A stretch of DNA of 15,411 bases, taken from JAVKSL01 sp050744225 (GTDB lineage Bacteria > Actinomycetota > Acidimicrobiia > Acidimicrobiales > JAJPHD01). Made by a program: the position numbers and the translations under genes. Shown one piece after another: positions 6,832 to 13,154 of the stretch (its first letter is position 1; each line of letters begins with the position of its first letter). The notes beneath the pieces are model-generated. The model saw only the letters and a program-made list of their open reading frames with translations. It made no database searches and was not told the origin of the DNA. The stretch covers positions 1 to 15,411 of the forward strand of contig JBOGGT010000136.1 in NCBI GenBank assembly GCA_050744225.1, in the 5' to 3' direction.

Positions 6832-7187
6832 TCGGGATTGTGATGCTGGTGACAGCCATGTTCGCTGTGGCGGGCATAGCCGCGATTAGGACCATTTCCG
6901 AGGTTTCCACCGCCAAGGACCACTGCTTCCAGCTAGCCGCGGGGGCTTCGCGCTCGGGAGCCCAAATGCTGAGCGTGGAGAACGCCTCCGGAGCCTCCCA
7001 AGTGATGGGCGACTCCGACGCTTACGCCGCCGCTATGCGTTGGCTGGCGGTGAATGCCACCACGGGGGCTATCGCCACCTCGCCCGACACGGTGAGCGTC
7101 TCGGTGTCTGAGCTAATCCGGACTCCGTTTGGCTCTTACACCGTGCACGCAGCCGCCAGCGCCGATTCGAATCCGGTGGCCTCATGA
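6828..7187 (+). CDS. TadE/TadF-like pseudopilin candidate
   Basis: The 119-residue product starts in an ATGA overlap and ends in another. It begins MIGIVMLVTAMFAVAGIAAI, a single N-terminal membrane helix. An extracytoplasmic part with one Cys (KDHCFQL) and small-residue-rich sequence follows. Size, helix position and place in the cluster match the run of small TadE/TadF/Rv3654c-like proteins that follow TadC in actinobacterial Tad clusters. Residue 5 is Val, not Glu. No recognised domain lies in the C-terminal half. It could instead be a membrane-anchored accessory protein, since the assignment rests on layout and neighbours. Confidence 0.62.
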   Translation: MIGIVMLVTAMFAVAGIAAIRTISEVSTAKDHCFQLAAGASRSGAQMLSVENASGASQVMGDSDAYAAAMRWLAVNATTGAIATSPDTVSVSVSELIRTPFGSYTVHAAASADSNPVAS

Positions 7188-9970
7188 GCCGGCGCGAACG
7201 AATCGCAGCTGGAGCCGTGTTGGCCGCAGCGATTGGCGCACTGATCCTAGCCCAGGTGATATCACCGGCTTGGGTGCCCAGTGCAGCTTCCCTGCGCCTG
7301 GCCCGCTACGCCCATTACATGTCCGCCCAGCTCTGGGCGGTGATAGTTGCTGGGATCGCCCGTGTTGTCGGCCTGGTGGTGCTGGTGGGAGAGCTTCGCA
7401 CCGCTTGGGTCAGCCGGCACAGCGGCACCCGTCATGGGCACAAGGCGCATCCCGCCCTGGCGGGCCTGGCCTTGGCCCTCTCGGCGGTGAGCTTTGCCGG
7501 AGCCCGCACCGCTGGCTCGGGTACGCCACGCAGCGTCCCTGTTGCCTACGAGCTGGCGCTTGCCAAGGCCCCGGCCTCCAAGCCCACCAGCCCGAACACC
7601 CCCAACCCGGCGACCTACACTGTGGCTCCCGGTGACGACCTGTTCGCCATCGCCGGCAAGTTGTGGAACAATCCCGAGGCCTGGCCCCAGCTGTGGGTCG
7701 CCAACAGAGGCAACCCAGCCCCCGGCGGGCAGACCTTCACCGACCCAGCCATGATCTGGCCCGGCCAGGTCCTGGCAATCCCAACCAACCATACCGGCCC
7801 GCTCCCGGCGGATTGGACCCAGGTGCCCTGGTCTGGCCCACCCGCATCGGGTTCAAGCGCCCCAGCCAACCCCCAAGCCGCTCCTGAGTCGCCTTCCAGC
7901 GTCGTAGCGCCATCCACCAAGGCCTCCGCTCACACCGCCGACCCGGCACCGGCCTCCAAGTTAGCCAAGCCCGCCACAACTGCACCCGCAAATGGATCGG
8001 CTCGCAAGGTTCCTCGCGCCTGGTCAGCTCCGGGGGCGAGCAAAGCCCCCACGGCGGCCACCTCCTCCCCTCACCACAAGGGTGGGGGGGACCGCCTGAT
8101 CGCCCTGCCCGTGGCGGTGGGCGTGGGAGCCTTGGCGCTCGGGTTGCGCCGCCAGGCTCGCATCGCCCGCCAGCGTCGCCAGGCCAAAGACGTTCCGCCC
8201 CGGATCAAGCCCGGCGCCGCAGCACGGCTGCGCCAGATGGACACCCGAGCCAAGATCGCCGGGGCGACCATCACACAGGTCCGAGCGGTGCTGTGCGAGT
8301 GCGAGCGCCAAGCCGCCCGCATGGCCGAACACGTGGCCCCGCCCCAGCTCGTGGGCCTGATCACCGGGGGCGATGAGGTGGAGGTAGTCTTTGCCGCCCC
8401 GACTCCGGTCCCGCCCGTGGCCCCCGCGCGGACCCTGGCGCCCAACCGCTGGGCCATCGACCCCAAAGCCATCGCCGAGCCGGCCTCTGACGCCCCCGCC
8501 CTGGCGGTGGTGCCCCTCGGTGTCGCTGCTGGGCGCCTGGTCTGGGCCGACCTGGTGGGCATCGGGCCACGCGTAAGGCTGGTAGGAAGCGGCGCCAAGG
8601 ACCTCGCCTGTGCTTGGGCGGCTGCGATCCCGTCCGGGGTGGGGGCACACTATGTGAGCGTTCGGGTGACAGACGACGCGATAGGCGCTTATCCCGGACT
8701 AAAGGCCCCCGCCAACGACATCGAGGCACAACGCATGCGGGGCCAGGACTACCGTTACCAGCTGGCTCATGGGGATGAAACCCTCATCTCCCGCCAGGCC
8801 CAGGGCTCAGAGAGCACCCCCTGGTGGGCAGCGGGAAGCCCGACAAAACTCCTCGTGTGCGCCAGCGCCCCTGATGAGTTGGGGCCGGGCGAGGTCGCGG
8901 TCATCGTGGGCGGCGAGCCGGGCGAGGCTGAGACAGTGATCGACACATCGGCACCCAGCCTTGACCTGGAGGCCTTCGGGCTGGGGACGCTTGCTCTGGT
9001 GCTGCCCGAGGCTGGCGATGTCGAGGCCCTCGACGAGGAGCTGGCTCGCCTTCGCGGCCCCGGAGAGCCCCTGCGTCCACTCATCAGGCCCAGTGCCACC
9101 CTTCACCGGCTCCCCCCTGCCCAACCCGAGGTCCCTGAGCACTTGGCGTCGGATGATCTCGTGCCGGGCCAAGTCGCCCAAGTGGTAACCGCTGGCGAGG
9201 ACCAGGCCGGCGAGGCTGGCGAGTGCCTGGCCGGCGAGGCTGGCGAGGACCAGGCCTGCGAGGACGCTGAGCTTGGCCCCGGCGCTGAGCCCGCAAGTCT
9301 CACCACCCTCGAACAACGAAACGACGCCCCGGCAGTGCGGCTCTTGGGGATCGTGGAAGGCCTGGAAGGCCTGCGAGGCAAGGACTACAAGGTAGCGGTG
9401 TATCTCGGGCTGCACCGGGGCGAGGTGCGCCGGGAGCGCTGGTGCGCCGATCTGGGTGTCGAGACGGGCAGGCCGGCCAGCCAAGTGCTCTCACGCATCC
9501 GAAGCGTCCTCGGACACGACTTCATCAACTCCCGCGATGAGGTCTCCAGCTATTGCAAGGTCACCTACGACGCCTTAGGGGTGCCAACCGACTTGGACCG
9601 ATTCGACGAACTGGCCGAGGCCGGGGATTACGTCGGCGCCTTCTGCCTGGTGAGGGGTCCGGTTTGCTGTGGCGAGGCGTGGCTGGATGAGCTTTTGGAG
9701 TCCAGGCTGCTGGAGGTGGCCAACGCCCGTGTGGGCGAGGCGGGACATCGTGCAGCGGCAGCCCTGGTGGACCCAAACGAACGCATGAGGATTCGCACGT
9801 TCGTGGAGTTGGGCTTCCCCAACGAGTGCGACCTCATGGCGCTGTTGAGACCGAAGGCGGATAGTGAGCTCGGCGTCGACAAGGACTTCGACACAGGGTG
9901 GGAACTAAACGACGACACTGCGCACTACCGCTATCAGACCACGGGCGAGCAGGGTCCCGATGATGACTGA
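7184..9970 (+). CDS. Membrane protein with LysM domain and C-terminal BTAD-like (winged helix plus TPR-like) region
   Basis: The 928-residue product has three hydrophobic segments at about 8-27, 48-70 and 88-107. A LysM peptidoglycan-binding domain follows at about 144-198 (TYTVAPGDDLFAIAGKLW through IWPGQVLAIP), then a Pro/Ala/Ser/Thr linker (about 208-300) and a fourth hydrophobic segment (about 303-321). The middle region contains ALAVVPLGVAAGRLVWADL, recalling the P-x-G-x-...-WADL pattern of actinobacterial LysM/BTAD proteins. An acidic low-complexity stretch lies near 669-697. Residues about 715-780 look like a SARP-type winged helix (AVYLGLHRGEVRRERWCADLG and SRIRSVLG). Residues 790-870 look like a BTAD segment (TDLDRFDELAEAGDYVGAFCLVRGP). 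With four membrane crossings, the LysM would be outside and the DNA-binding-like end inside. A role sensing the wall or appendage and signalling to transcription is inferred. Such proteins are known beside actinobacterial Tad genes. Confidence 0.82.
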   Translation: MSRRERIAAGAVLAAAIGALILAQVISPAWVPSAASLRLARYAHYMSAQLWAVIVAGIARVVGLVVLVGELRTAWVSRHSGTRHGHKAHPALAGLALALSAVSFAGARTAGSGTPRSVPVAYELALAKAPASKPTSPNTPNPATYTVAPGDDLFAIAGKLWNNPEAWPQLWVANRGNPAPGGQTFTDPAMIWPGQVLAIPTNHTGPLPADWTQVPWSGPPASGSSAPANPQAAPESPSSVVAPSTKASAHTADPAPASKLAKPATTAPANGSARKVPRAWSAPGASKAPTAATSSPHHKGGGDRLIALPVAVGVGALALGLRRQARIARQRRQAKDVPPRIKPGAAARLRQMDTRAKIAGATITQVRAVLCECERQAARMAEHVAPPQLVGLITGGDEVEVVFAAPTPVPPVAPARTLAPNRWAIDPKAIAEPASDAPALAVVPLGVAAGRLVWADLVGIGPRVRLVGSGAKDLACAWAAAIPSGVGAHYVSVRVTDDAIGAYPGLKAPANDIEAQRMRGQDYRYQLAHGDETLISRQAQGSESTPWWAAGSPTKLLVCASAPDELGPGEVAVIVGGEPGEAETVIDTSAPSLDLEAFGLGTLALVLPEAGDVEALDEELARLRGPGEPLRPLIRPSATLHRLPPAQPEVPEHLASDDLVPGQVAQVVTAGEDQAGEAGECLAGEAGEDQACEDAELGPGAEPASLTTLEQRNDAPAVRLLGIVEGLEGLRGKDYKVAVYLGLHRGEVRRERWCADLGVETGRPASQVLSRIRSVLGHDFINSRDEVSSYCKVTYDALGVPTDLDRFDELAEAGDYVGAFCLVRGPVCCGEAWLDELLESRLLEVANARVGEAGHRAAAALVDPNERMRIRTFVELGFPNECDLMALLRPKADSELGVDKDFDTGWELNDDTAHYRYQTTGEQGPDDD
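9191..9270 (+). repeat. Imperfect GC-rich internal repeat encoding an acidic Gly/Glu/Ala linker
   Basis: Within the LysM/BTAD gene, the motif GGCGAGGCTGGCGAG and close variants (GGCGAGGACCAGGCC) recur in frame. They encode AGE, AGED and AGEC units at about residues 669-697. This is probably an expandable flexible linker between the middle region and the DNA-binding-like end. It has no stop and keeps frame. Confidence 0.75.
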
Positions 9971-10259
9971 GGGCTTTGTGGCCACCCGCAACGAGTGGCT
10001 GAGCACCCAAGCCGCCGCCGCTAGTCTCGGGATCAAGTCCACGACCTTGTACCGCCTAATCGACGAGGGCAAGATCACCGCCTACAAGATCGGCAAGCTG
10101 ATCCGCCTGCGCCCGACCGACATCCAGGCCTTCTTGGAGTCCGCACGGATACCTCCCGGATCGATTGGCCACATGTACGAACAGTGGCACCCAAGGGACG
10201 CGGGCCGGGCCAACTCGAATGCCAAAGCTGGAGCGGATCAACGCCGCGATGACGCCTGA
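9960..10259 (+). CDS. Excisionase-family / MerR-type helix-turn-helix DNA-binding protein
   Basis: The 99-residue product contains an HTH_17-type domain at about 14-60: WLSTQAAAASLGIKSTTLYR then LIDEGKITAYKIGKLIRLR. It ends with the usual TDIQAFLESAR. This fold is shared by Xis proteins of integrative elements and small BldC/MerR-like regulators. It starts at the first of two adjacent ATGs (9960 and 9963) and overlaps the LysM/BTAD gene by 11 nt, so it is coupled to the operon. The C-terminal 35 residues are polar and without a known domain. On this element an excisionase or element-specific regulator is the most natural reading. No integrase gene is visible next to it, so the choice between Xis and regulator stays open. 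Confidence 0.85.
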   Translation: MMTEGFVATRNEWLSTQAAAASLGIKSTTLYRLIDEGKITAYKIGKLIRLRPTDIQAFLESARIPPGSIGHMYEQWHPRDAGRANSNAKAGADQRRDDA

Positions 10260-10311
10260 GCTGCCTCGACGAACGCCGGAGCGTACGGGTTGGTGGACTT
10301 GAGCTTGGCCA

Positions 10312-10863
10312 TCAGGCAACCCCTAGGGCCGCTAGGCGTTCGTAGAGCGCCCGATAGGCAATGGATGGGGGAGACAGCGCAGGGAGCGGGGCCTGGTCAG
10401 CCTGTGCCCACTCGACAGCGGGTGCTCGACGCTCAACAGTGCGCAGCGCCGCCAGTCCATGGGCATGCAGGGCCCGACGGCCATCACGGCGTGTTGGCAC
10501 GATCAGGTCCGGATCGACCATGCGTGCCAGCTGGGCCAGTCCTCGCATGTCACCGGGGCCGAGCCCGGACACCGCCAGCACTACCTCGGCGGCTTCGAGC
10601 GCGGCCACCAACTGGGGTGCCGCCCCTGGCGGCGTGTCGATGACTACAAACTCATGTGAGGCACACATCACCGACAGCTCCTCGGCACTTCGGATACTCG
10701 GACTTGCCTTAGACAGGCCTGGCGCCCACTCTGCCGCGGTGCCCTGTGGGTCCAGGTCCACCAGCAGGACATCGCGCCCGCGTGCCGCTGCCTCGAACGC
10801 CAGGCACACCGCCGTCGTGGTCTTGCCCGATCCCCCTTTGGTGCCAGCGACAGTGATGATCAT
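10312..10863 (-). CDS. parA: Solitary ParA/MinD-family P-loop ATPase
   Basis: The 183-residue product begins MIITVAGTKGGSGKTTTAV, which carries the deviant Walker A (KGGSGKTT) with the signature Lys. VLLVDLDPQGTAAEW is the A' motif and FVVIDTPPGA the Walker B equivalent, so all catalytic motifs of a dimerising ParA ATPase are present. I chose ATG 10863 because GAGGAGG (10870-10876) precedes it at 6 nt. An in-frame start at 10887 would bury that site. It is smaller than chromosomal ParA (about 250-300) and matches plasmid-type ParA/ParF proteins. No ParB or CBP-like partner gene adjoins it. It points towards the excisionase-type gene and converges with it. A role in maintaining the excised form of the element, or in positioning the Tad-like machine, is inferred. 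Confidence 0.9.
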   Translation of the reverse strand: MIITVAGTKGGSGKTTTAVCLAFEAAARGRDVLLVDLDPQGTAAEWAPGLSKASPSIRSAEELSVMCASHEFVVIDTPPGAAPQLVAALEAAEVVLAVSGLGPGDMRGLAQLARMVDPDLIVPTRRDGRRALHAHGLAALRTVERRAPAVEWAQADQAPLPALSPPSIAYRALYERLAALGVA

Positions 10864-10869
10864 ATGATC
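10858..10869. promoter_or_regulatory. Perfect 12-bp palindrome across the parA start codon
   Basis: GATCATATGATC is fully self-complementary and spans the ATG of the minus-strand parA gene. It could be an operator or simply a chance result of the coding constraint (M-I-I). It is listed because a second inverted repeat lies 11 bp upstream. Confidence 0.4.
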
Positions 10870-10880
10870 GCCTCCTCGTC

Positions 10881-10902
10881 TACTCACTTATGTAGGTGAG
10901 TA
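10881..10902. promoter_or_regulatory. Inverted repeat upstream of parA, candidate operator or centromere-like site
   Basis: The arms TACTCAC (10881-10887) and GTGAGTA (10896-10902) are perfect complements around an 8-bp AT-rich centre. The site lies 18-39 bp upstream of the parA start, where a promoter is expected. Autoregulation by ParA or binding by a small unseen partner are possible roles. Confidence 0.5.
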
Positions 10903-10996
10903 AACAACCCAAAGGATCCAATCGTGGTGGTCGCGAGGGCACAAGACAACCGGGACCCCCCCGCCCACTGAACGAAAACAGACGACAGGGACGCGC

Positions 10997-11040
10997 CCCG
11001 TCCCACTGTGGTCCCAAAGACCCGTCCCACTGTGGTCCCA
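10997..11040. repeat. Pair of 20-bp direct repeats, each with an internal palindrome
   Basis: CCCGTCCCACTGTGGTCCCA occurs exactly at 10997-11016 and 11021-11040, separated by 4 bp (period 24). Each copy contains the palindrome CCAC-T-GTGG. The block lies in the 250-bp intergenic region between parA and the tRNA-Trp-like gene. It looks like a paired protein-binding site: an operator, iteron, recombinase arm site or partition site. Nothing else in this intergenic stretch (10864-11135) looks coding. Confidence 0.8.
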
Positions 11041-11135
11041 ATTGCAGGGGTTATGATCGGTGCCTAAAGGTCACAATCGGTCTCTGCGCCTCCGCCTTGC
11101 TGAGACAACACTCCTGGTAGAGGCCATGTTTTCCC

Positions 11136-11218
11136 TGGTGCCCCCGGCAGGATTCGAACCTGCGCCACAGGCTTTGGAGACCGGTGCTCTACCAGTTGAG
11201 CTACTGCCCTTCGGGGGC
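11136..11218 (-). tRNA. trpT: Irregular tRNA-Trp(CCA)-like gene at the element boundary
   Basis: The minus strand shows a D-stem GCTC/GAGC with loop AACTGGTA, and an anticodon arm CCGGT-CTCCAAA-GCCTG with anticodon CCA (11175-11177). It also shows a perfect T-arm GCAGG-TTCGAAT-CCTGC and a 3' end CGGGGGC-A-CCA. Two things are abnormal. The anticodon stem has a C:T mismatch and a G:T pair. The only 5' strand able to pair with the 3' acceptor (GCCCCCG, 11212-11218) is separated from the D-arm by ten nt and not two, with AAGGGCAG as the apparent insert. The sequence next to the D-arm, AGGGCAG, does not pair with the 3' end. The neighbouring order thrT-metT-rpmG supports trpT identity. Function of this copy is uncertain; it may be a chimera made by integration. 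Confidence 0.7.
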
Positions 11219-11271
11219 ACGACGACCAGGATAGCAGTAGCGGGAATACCTCCGAGCCTCGGGGGTGTTCG

Positions 11272-11301
11272 TTGACCCCCGACACCGCGCCAGAATATAC
11301 T
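11272..11301 (+). promoter_or_regulatory. Promoter of the mazEF-type operon giving a leaderless mRNA
   Basis: TTGACC (-35, 11272-11277) and TATACT (-10, 11296-11301) are separated by 18 nt. Transcription would begin 6-7 nt after the -10, which is the A of ATG 11308. No Shine-Dalgarno sequence precedes that ATG, in keeping with a leaderless transcript. The TTG at 11272, which could be mistaken for a start codon, is part of the -35 box. Confidence 0.72.
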
Positions 11302-11307
11302 CCAGAT

Positions 11308-11559
11308 ATGACTGATATGACTACTATCAAGGTTTCCTTGCAGACACGCGACCGGCTCAAGAGGCTTGCCAAGCAAGATCGTCTCACGCTGGACGCCGAG
11401 CTGGCCCAGACTCTCGACCGCGTGGAGGAGACCCGGTTTTGGGAGGGCGTCCGGGAGGACTATGTGCGCTTGCAGGACAACCCTCAGGAATGGGGCGATT
11501 ATGTCCTCGAACTGGTCGAATGGGATCACACCGCAGGTGACGGGCTGGGTCACGAGTGA
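11308..11559 (+). CDS. MazE-type ribbon-helix-helix antitoxin
   Basis: The 83-residue product begins MTDMTTIKVSLQTRDRLKRL, the classic pattern of a short N-terminal beta-strand and first helix of a ribbon-helix-helix DNA-binding dimer. LTLDAELAQTLDRVEE forms the second helix. The C-terminal half (FWEGVREDYVRLQDNPQEW) is acidic and aromatic, as expected for a toxin-binding tail. ATG 11308 was chosen because it coincides with the predicted transcription start; ATG 11317 is an alternative. The stop overlaps the GTG start of the toxin gene (GTGA), the usual coupling in such modules. It should neutralise the downstream toxin and autorepress its promoter. Confidence 0.85.
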   Translation: MTDMTTIKVSLQTRDRLKRLAKQDRLTLDAELAQTLDRVEETRFWEGVREDYVRLQDNPQEWGDYVLELVEWDHTAGDGLGHE

Positions 11560-11903
11560 GTGAGCCGCTGCGGCCCGGCGACGTCTGGCTTGCTGACCTG
11601 AATCCTGTCATCGGCTCGGAACAGGCCGGCCGCCGGCCGGTGGTCATAGCCTCTGGGCCGCTGCACCTGGCCCTGCCCCATGCCGTCGTGTTCGTGGTAC
11701 CGGTCACAAGCCAGGACCGCGGACTGCGTCATCAGATTCCCATCACCTCCCAATCCTCCGGTCTGAGTCAGCTCCCCTCCTACACCCGGCCCGAAGACGC
11801 GCGGGCGGTGGCACACCAGCGGCTCGATCACCGTCTCGGGGCAGTCACCCCGGATGAGCTGGCGGCCGTCCGACACATCCTGCGCGCTTTCCTGGACTTG
11901 TGA
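11556..11903 (+). CDS. MazF/PemK-family mRNA interferase toxin
   Basis: The 115-residue product starts at GTG 11556 inside the antitoxin stop. The N-terminal PGDVWLADLNPVIGSEQAGR followed by RPVVIAS is the hallmark of MazF/PemK, with the conserved G-x-E-x-x-x-x-RP signature. VVFVVPVTSQDRGLRHQIPI supplies the second conserved strand region. AVAHQRLDHRLGAVTPDEL is the third, ending in the usual C-terminal helix (VRHILRAFLDL). All expected parts are present and the length is normal, so an active sequence-specific endoribonuclease is predicted. The module sits between trpT and the sigma factor operon, in the slot that holds hadABC in mycobacteria. Confidence 0.93.
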   Translation: MSEPLRPGDVWLADLNPVIGSEQAGRRPVVIASGPLHLALPHAVVFVVPVTSQDRGLRHQIPITSQSSGLSQLPSYTRPEDARAVAHQRLDHRLGAVTPDELAAVRHILRAFLDL

Positions 11904-11966
11904 GCTATAGTATCGTAGCCCATCGCTTAGGACCACGTTACGGCACCGGCTCGCTCAGACCGGGCC

Positions 11967-12356
11967 TCAGCTGGCGAGGGGCAGCTTGGCGTGGCTGGCG
12001 GCGCGGCCCCGGCTGGCGAGGACCACCGCCGCACCGGCCACACCGGCAGCGCCGGCCGCTGTGGCCAGAGCGGCAAGGTAGGCCAAGCGGCGCCCCGCCA
12101 AGGCGGATCGTATAGCTCCGCGCTCTGCGGCCTCTCCCACCTGCGCCACGACCTCGCTGAGCAGCCCGGGTGGAGGCTCCACCACCACCAAGCGGAGCTG
12201 GTGCAGGGCGCGCAGCAGGCGCCGGTACTGGGCCATCTCGGCCTGGCAACCCAGGCAGTGCTCGACATGGTCGATCACCTCCGGGTGTGCCTCGATATCG
12301 CCGTCGAGTATCCCCGCCAGCTGGTCACTGACCTCGTCGCAGCGCACCAGAGGCAT
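11967..12356 (-). CDS. Zinc-binding anti-sigma factor, single-pass membrane protein
   Basis: The 129-residue product has the ZAS motif H-x3-C-x2-C at His30, Cys34 and Cys37 (VIDHVEHCLGC) and an extra Cys6. One hydrophobic segment lies at about 91-114 (LAYLAALATAAGAAGVAGAAVV), followed by a short basic tail. It should bind the ECF sigma factor encoded just upstream and hold it at the membrane. I chose ATG 12356 (AGAGG 8 nt upstream) because the family usually begins close to the first Cys. A GTG at 12473, right behind an AGGAGGGGGGG tract and overlapping the sigma stop, would add 39 basic residues and cannot be excluded. The exported part is almost absent, so the stimulus may act on the zinc site or through partners. 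Confidence 0.82.
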   Translation of the reverse strand: MPLVRCDEVSDQLAGILDGDIEAHPEVIDHVEHCLGCQAEMAQYRRLLRALHQLRLVVVEPPPGLLSEVVAQVGEAAERGAIRSALAGRRLAYLAALATAAGAAGVAGAAVVLASRGRAASHAKLPLAS

Positions 12357-12462
12357 GACGGCCGACCTCTGCCCGCCGGACCCACCCTTGGCGCGCGCAC
12401 TCAAAGCCCTGCTACCGGCTGAGGTCAGCCCGCCCCGAACCAACCGCAGCTCGGCTACCCGA

Positions 12463-13065
12463 TCAGACCGCACGTTCCCCCCCCTCCTCCTCGTTAGTCT
12501 CCTCGTTGGTAGGGCACAACTTCTCCCGCAGCTTGCGTCGAGCTCGGTGGAGGCGCACCTTGGCGGCGGTCTCGCTGATCCCCAGCTCGGCCGCGATCGC
12601 CTCATGCGGGAGGTCGTAGATGTCCCGCAGGACGACCACCACCCTCAGGCGGTCAGGAAGCGAGGCCAGCGCGCCAGCAACCCGATCCCGCTCGAAGGAA
12701 ACCCCCGCCATGGCTTCCGGGTCGCTTGTCAGGCGCTCGTCGGCCAGCGGCGAGTCATCCAGCAGCTCCTCGTGGCGCGATCGCCCCCGCTGGGTCAACT
12801 GAGTCGAGGCGCAGTTTGCCGTTATCCGGTAGAGCCACGTGGTGAACGCCGCGTCGCCCCTGAACCCCCCGAGCGAGCGATACGCCCGCAGGTAGGTGTC
12901 CTGGACGACATCGCAGGCGTCATCCTCGTTTCCCGTGAGCCGGTACGCCAGCGAATAGGTGTCGGCGTAGGTCGCGCGCACCAGCCGGTCGAAGGCCTCA
13001 CGGTCCCCTGCCTTGGCCCTGCTCACGAGTTCGGCAACGCTGCTCGGCATCACCAGTTCAGACAC
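12463..13065 (-). CDS. ECF-type RNA polymerase sigma factor (group IV sigma-70)
   Basis: I chose GTG 13065 (200 residues) because GGAGG (13072-13076) lies 6 nt upstream; longer forms would run through rpmG. Region 2 covers about residues 15-95 (AFDRLVRATYADTYSLAYRL, then DACDVVQDTYLRAYRSL and FTTWLYRITAN). Region 4 covers about 130-188 (LPDRLRVVVVLRDIYDLPHE, AIAAELGISETAAKVRLHRA). There is no region 1 or 3, as expected for ECF sigma factors. The C-terminal tail is acidic (NEETNEEEGGE). It is followed by the zinc anti-sigma gene, giving a standard sigma/anti-sigma pair similar in type to the SigR/SigE/SigL groups. The regulon cannot be read from this window. Confidence 0.93.
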   Translation of the reverse strand: MSELVMPSSVAELVSRAKAGDREAFDRLVRATYADTYSLAYRLTGNEDDACDVVQDTYLRAYRSLGGFRGDAAFTTWLYRITANCASTQLTQRGRSRHEELLDDSPLADERLTSDPEAMAGVSFERDRVAGALASLPDRLRVVVVLRDIYDLPHEAIAAELGISETAAKVRLHRARRKLREKLCPTNEETNEEEGGERAV

Positions 13066-13154
13066 CGGGCGCCTCCGTTGCGTTACCTGGCCCTCGCCCA
13101 GAGCACTTCGTGGCTTGGCCGGGATCACCGGGAATACCGGCTTGGCGGGCGAAC

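Larger units (their letters stand above)
1..11138. mobile_element. Right part of a putative integrative element carrying a Tad-like system, inserted at trpT
   Basis: The region holds ArdC-like and DUF4913-like genes, an excisionase-type gene, a solitary parA and clustered palindromes. It ends at the 3' side of a tRNA gene, the usual target of tyrosine-recombinase elements. In relatives such as M. tuberculosis, secE-nusG directly follows trpT; here the element occupies that place. The left end, integrase and conjugation genes are not in the window, so extent and mobility are inferred. Confidence 0.55.

Noticed and set aside
10896..11120. Possible 74-residue plus-strand gene starting at GTG 10896
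   Set aside because: It lacks a ribosome site, consists of Gly/Arg/Pro-rich sequence, and its middle is the duplicated 20-bp palindromic repeat, which is better read as a regulatory or binding site.
11060..11275. Plus-strand frame containing an AGFEPA-type sequence
   Set aside because: This is the well-known spurious translation of the antisense strand of a tRNA T-arm; it overlaps the tRNA-Trp-like gene.
12357..12473. Longer anti-sigma start at GTG 12473 behind a strong purine tract
   Set aside because: The added 39 residues are basic, with lower GC at third positions, and precede the usual family start. It is kept only as an alternative in the annotation.
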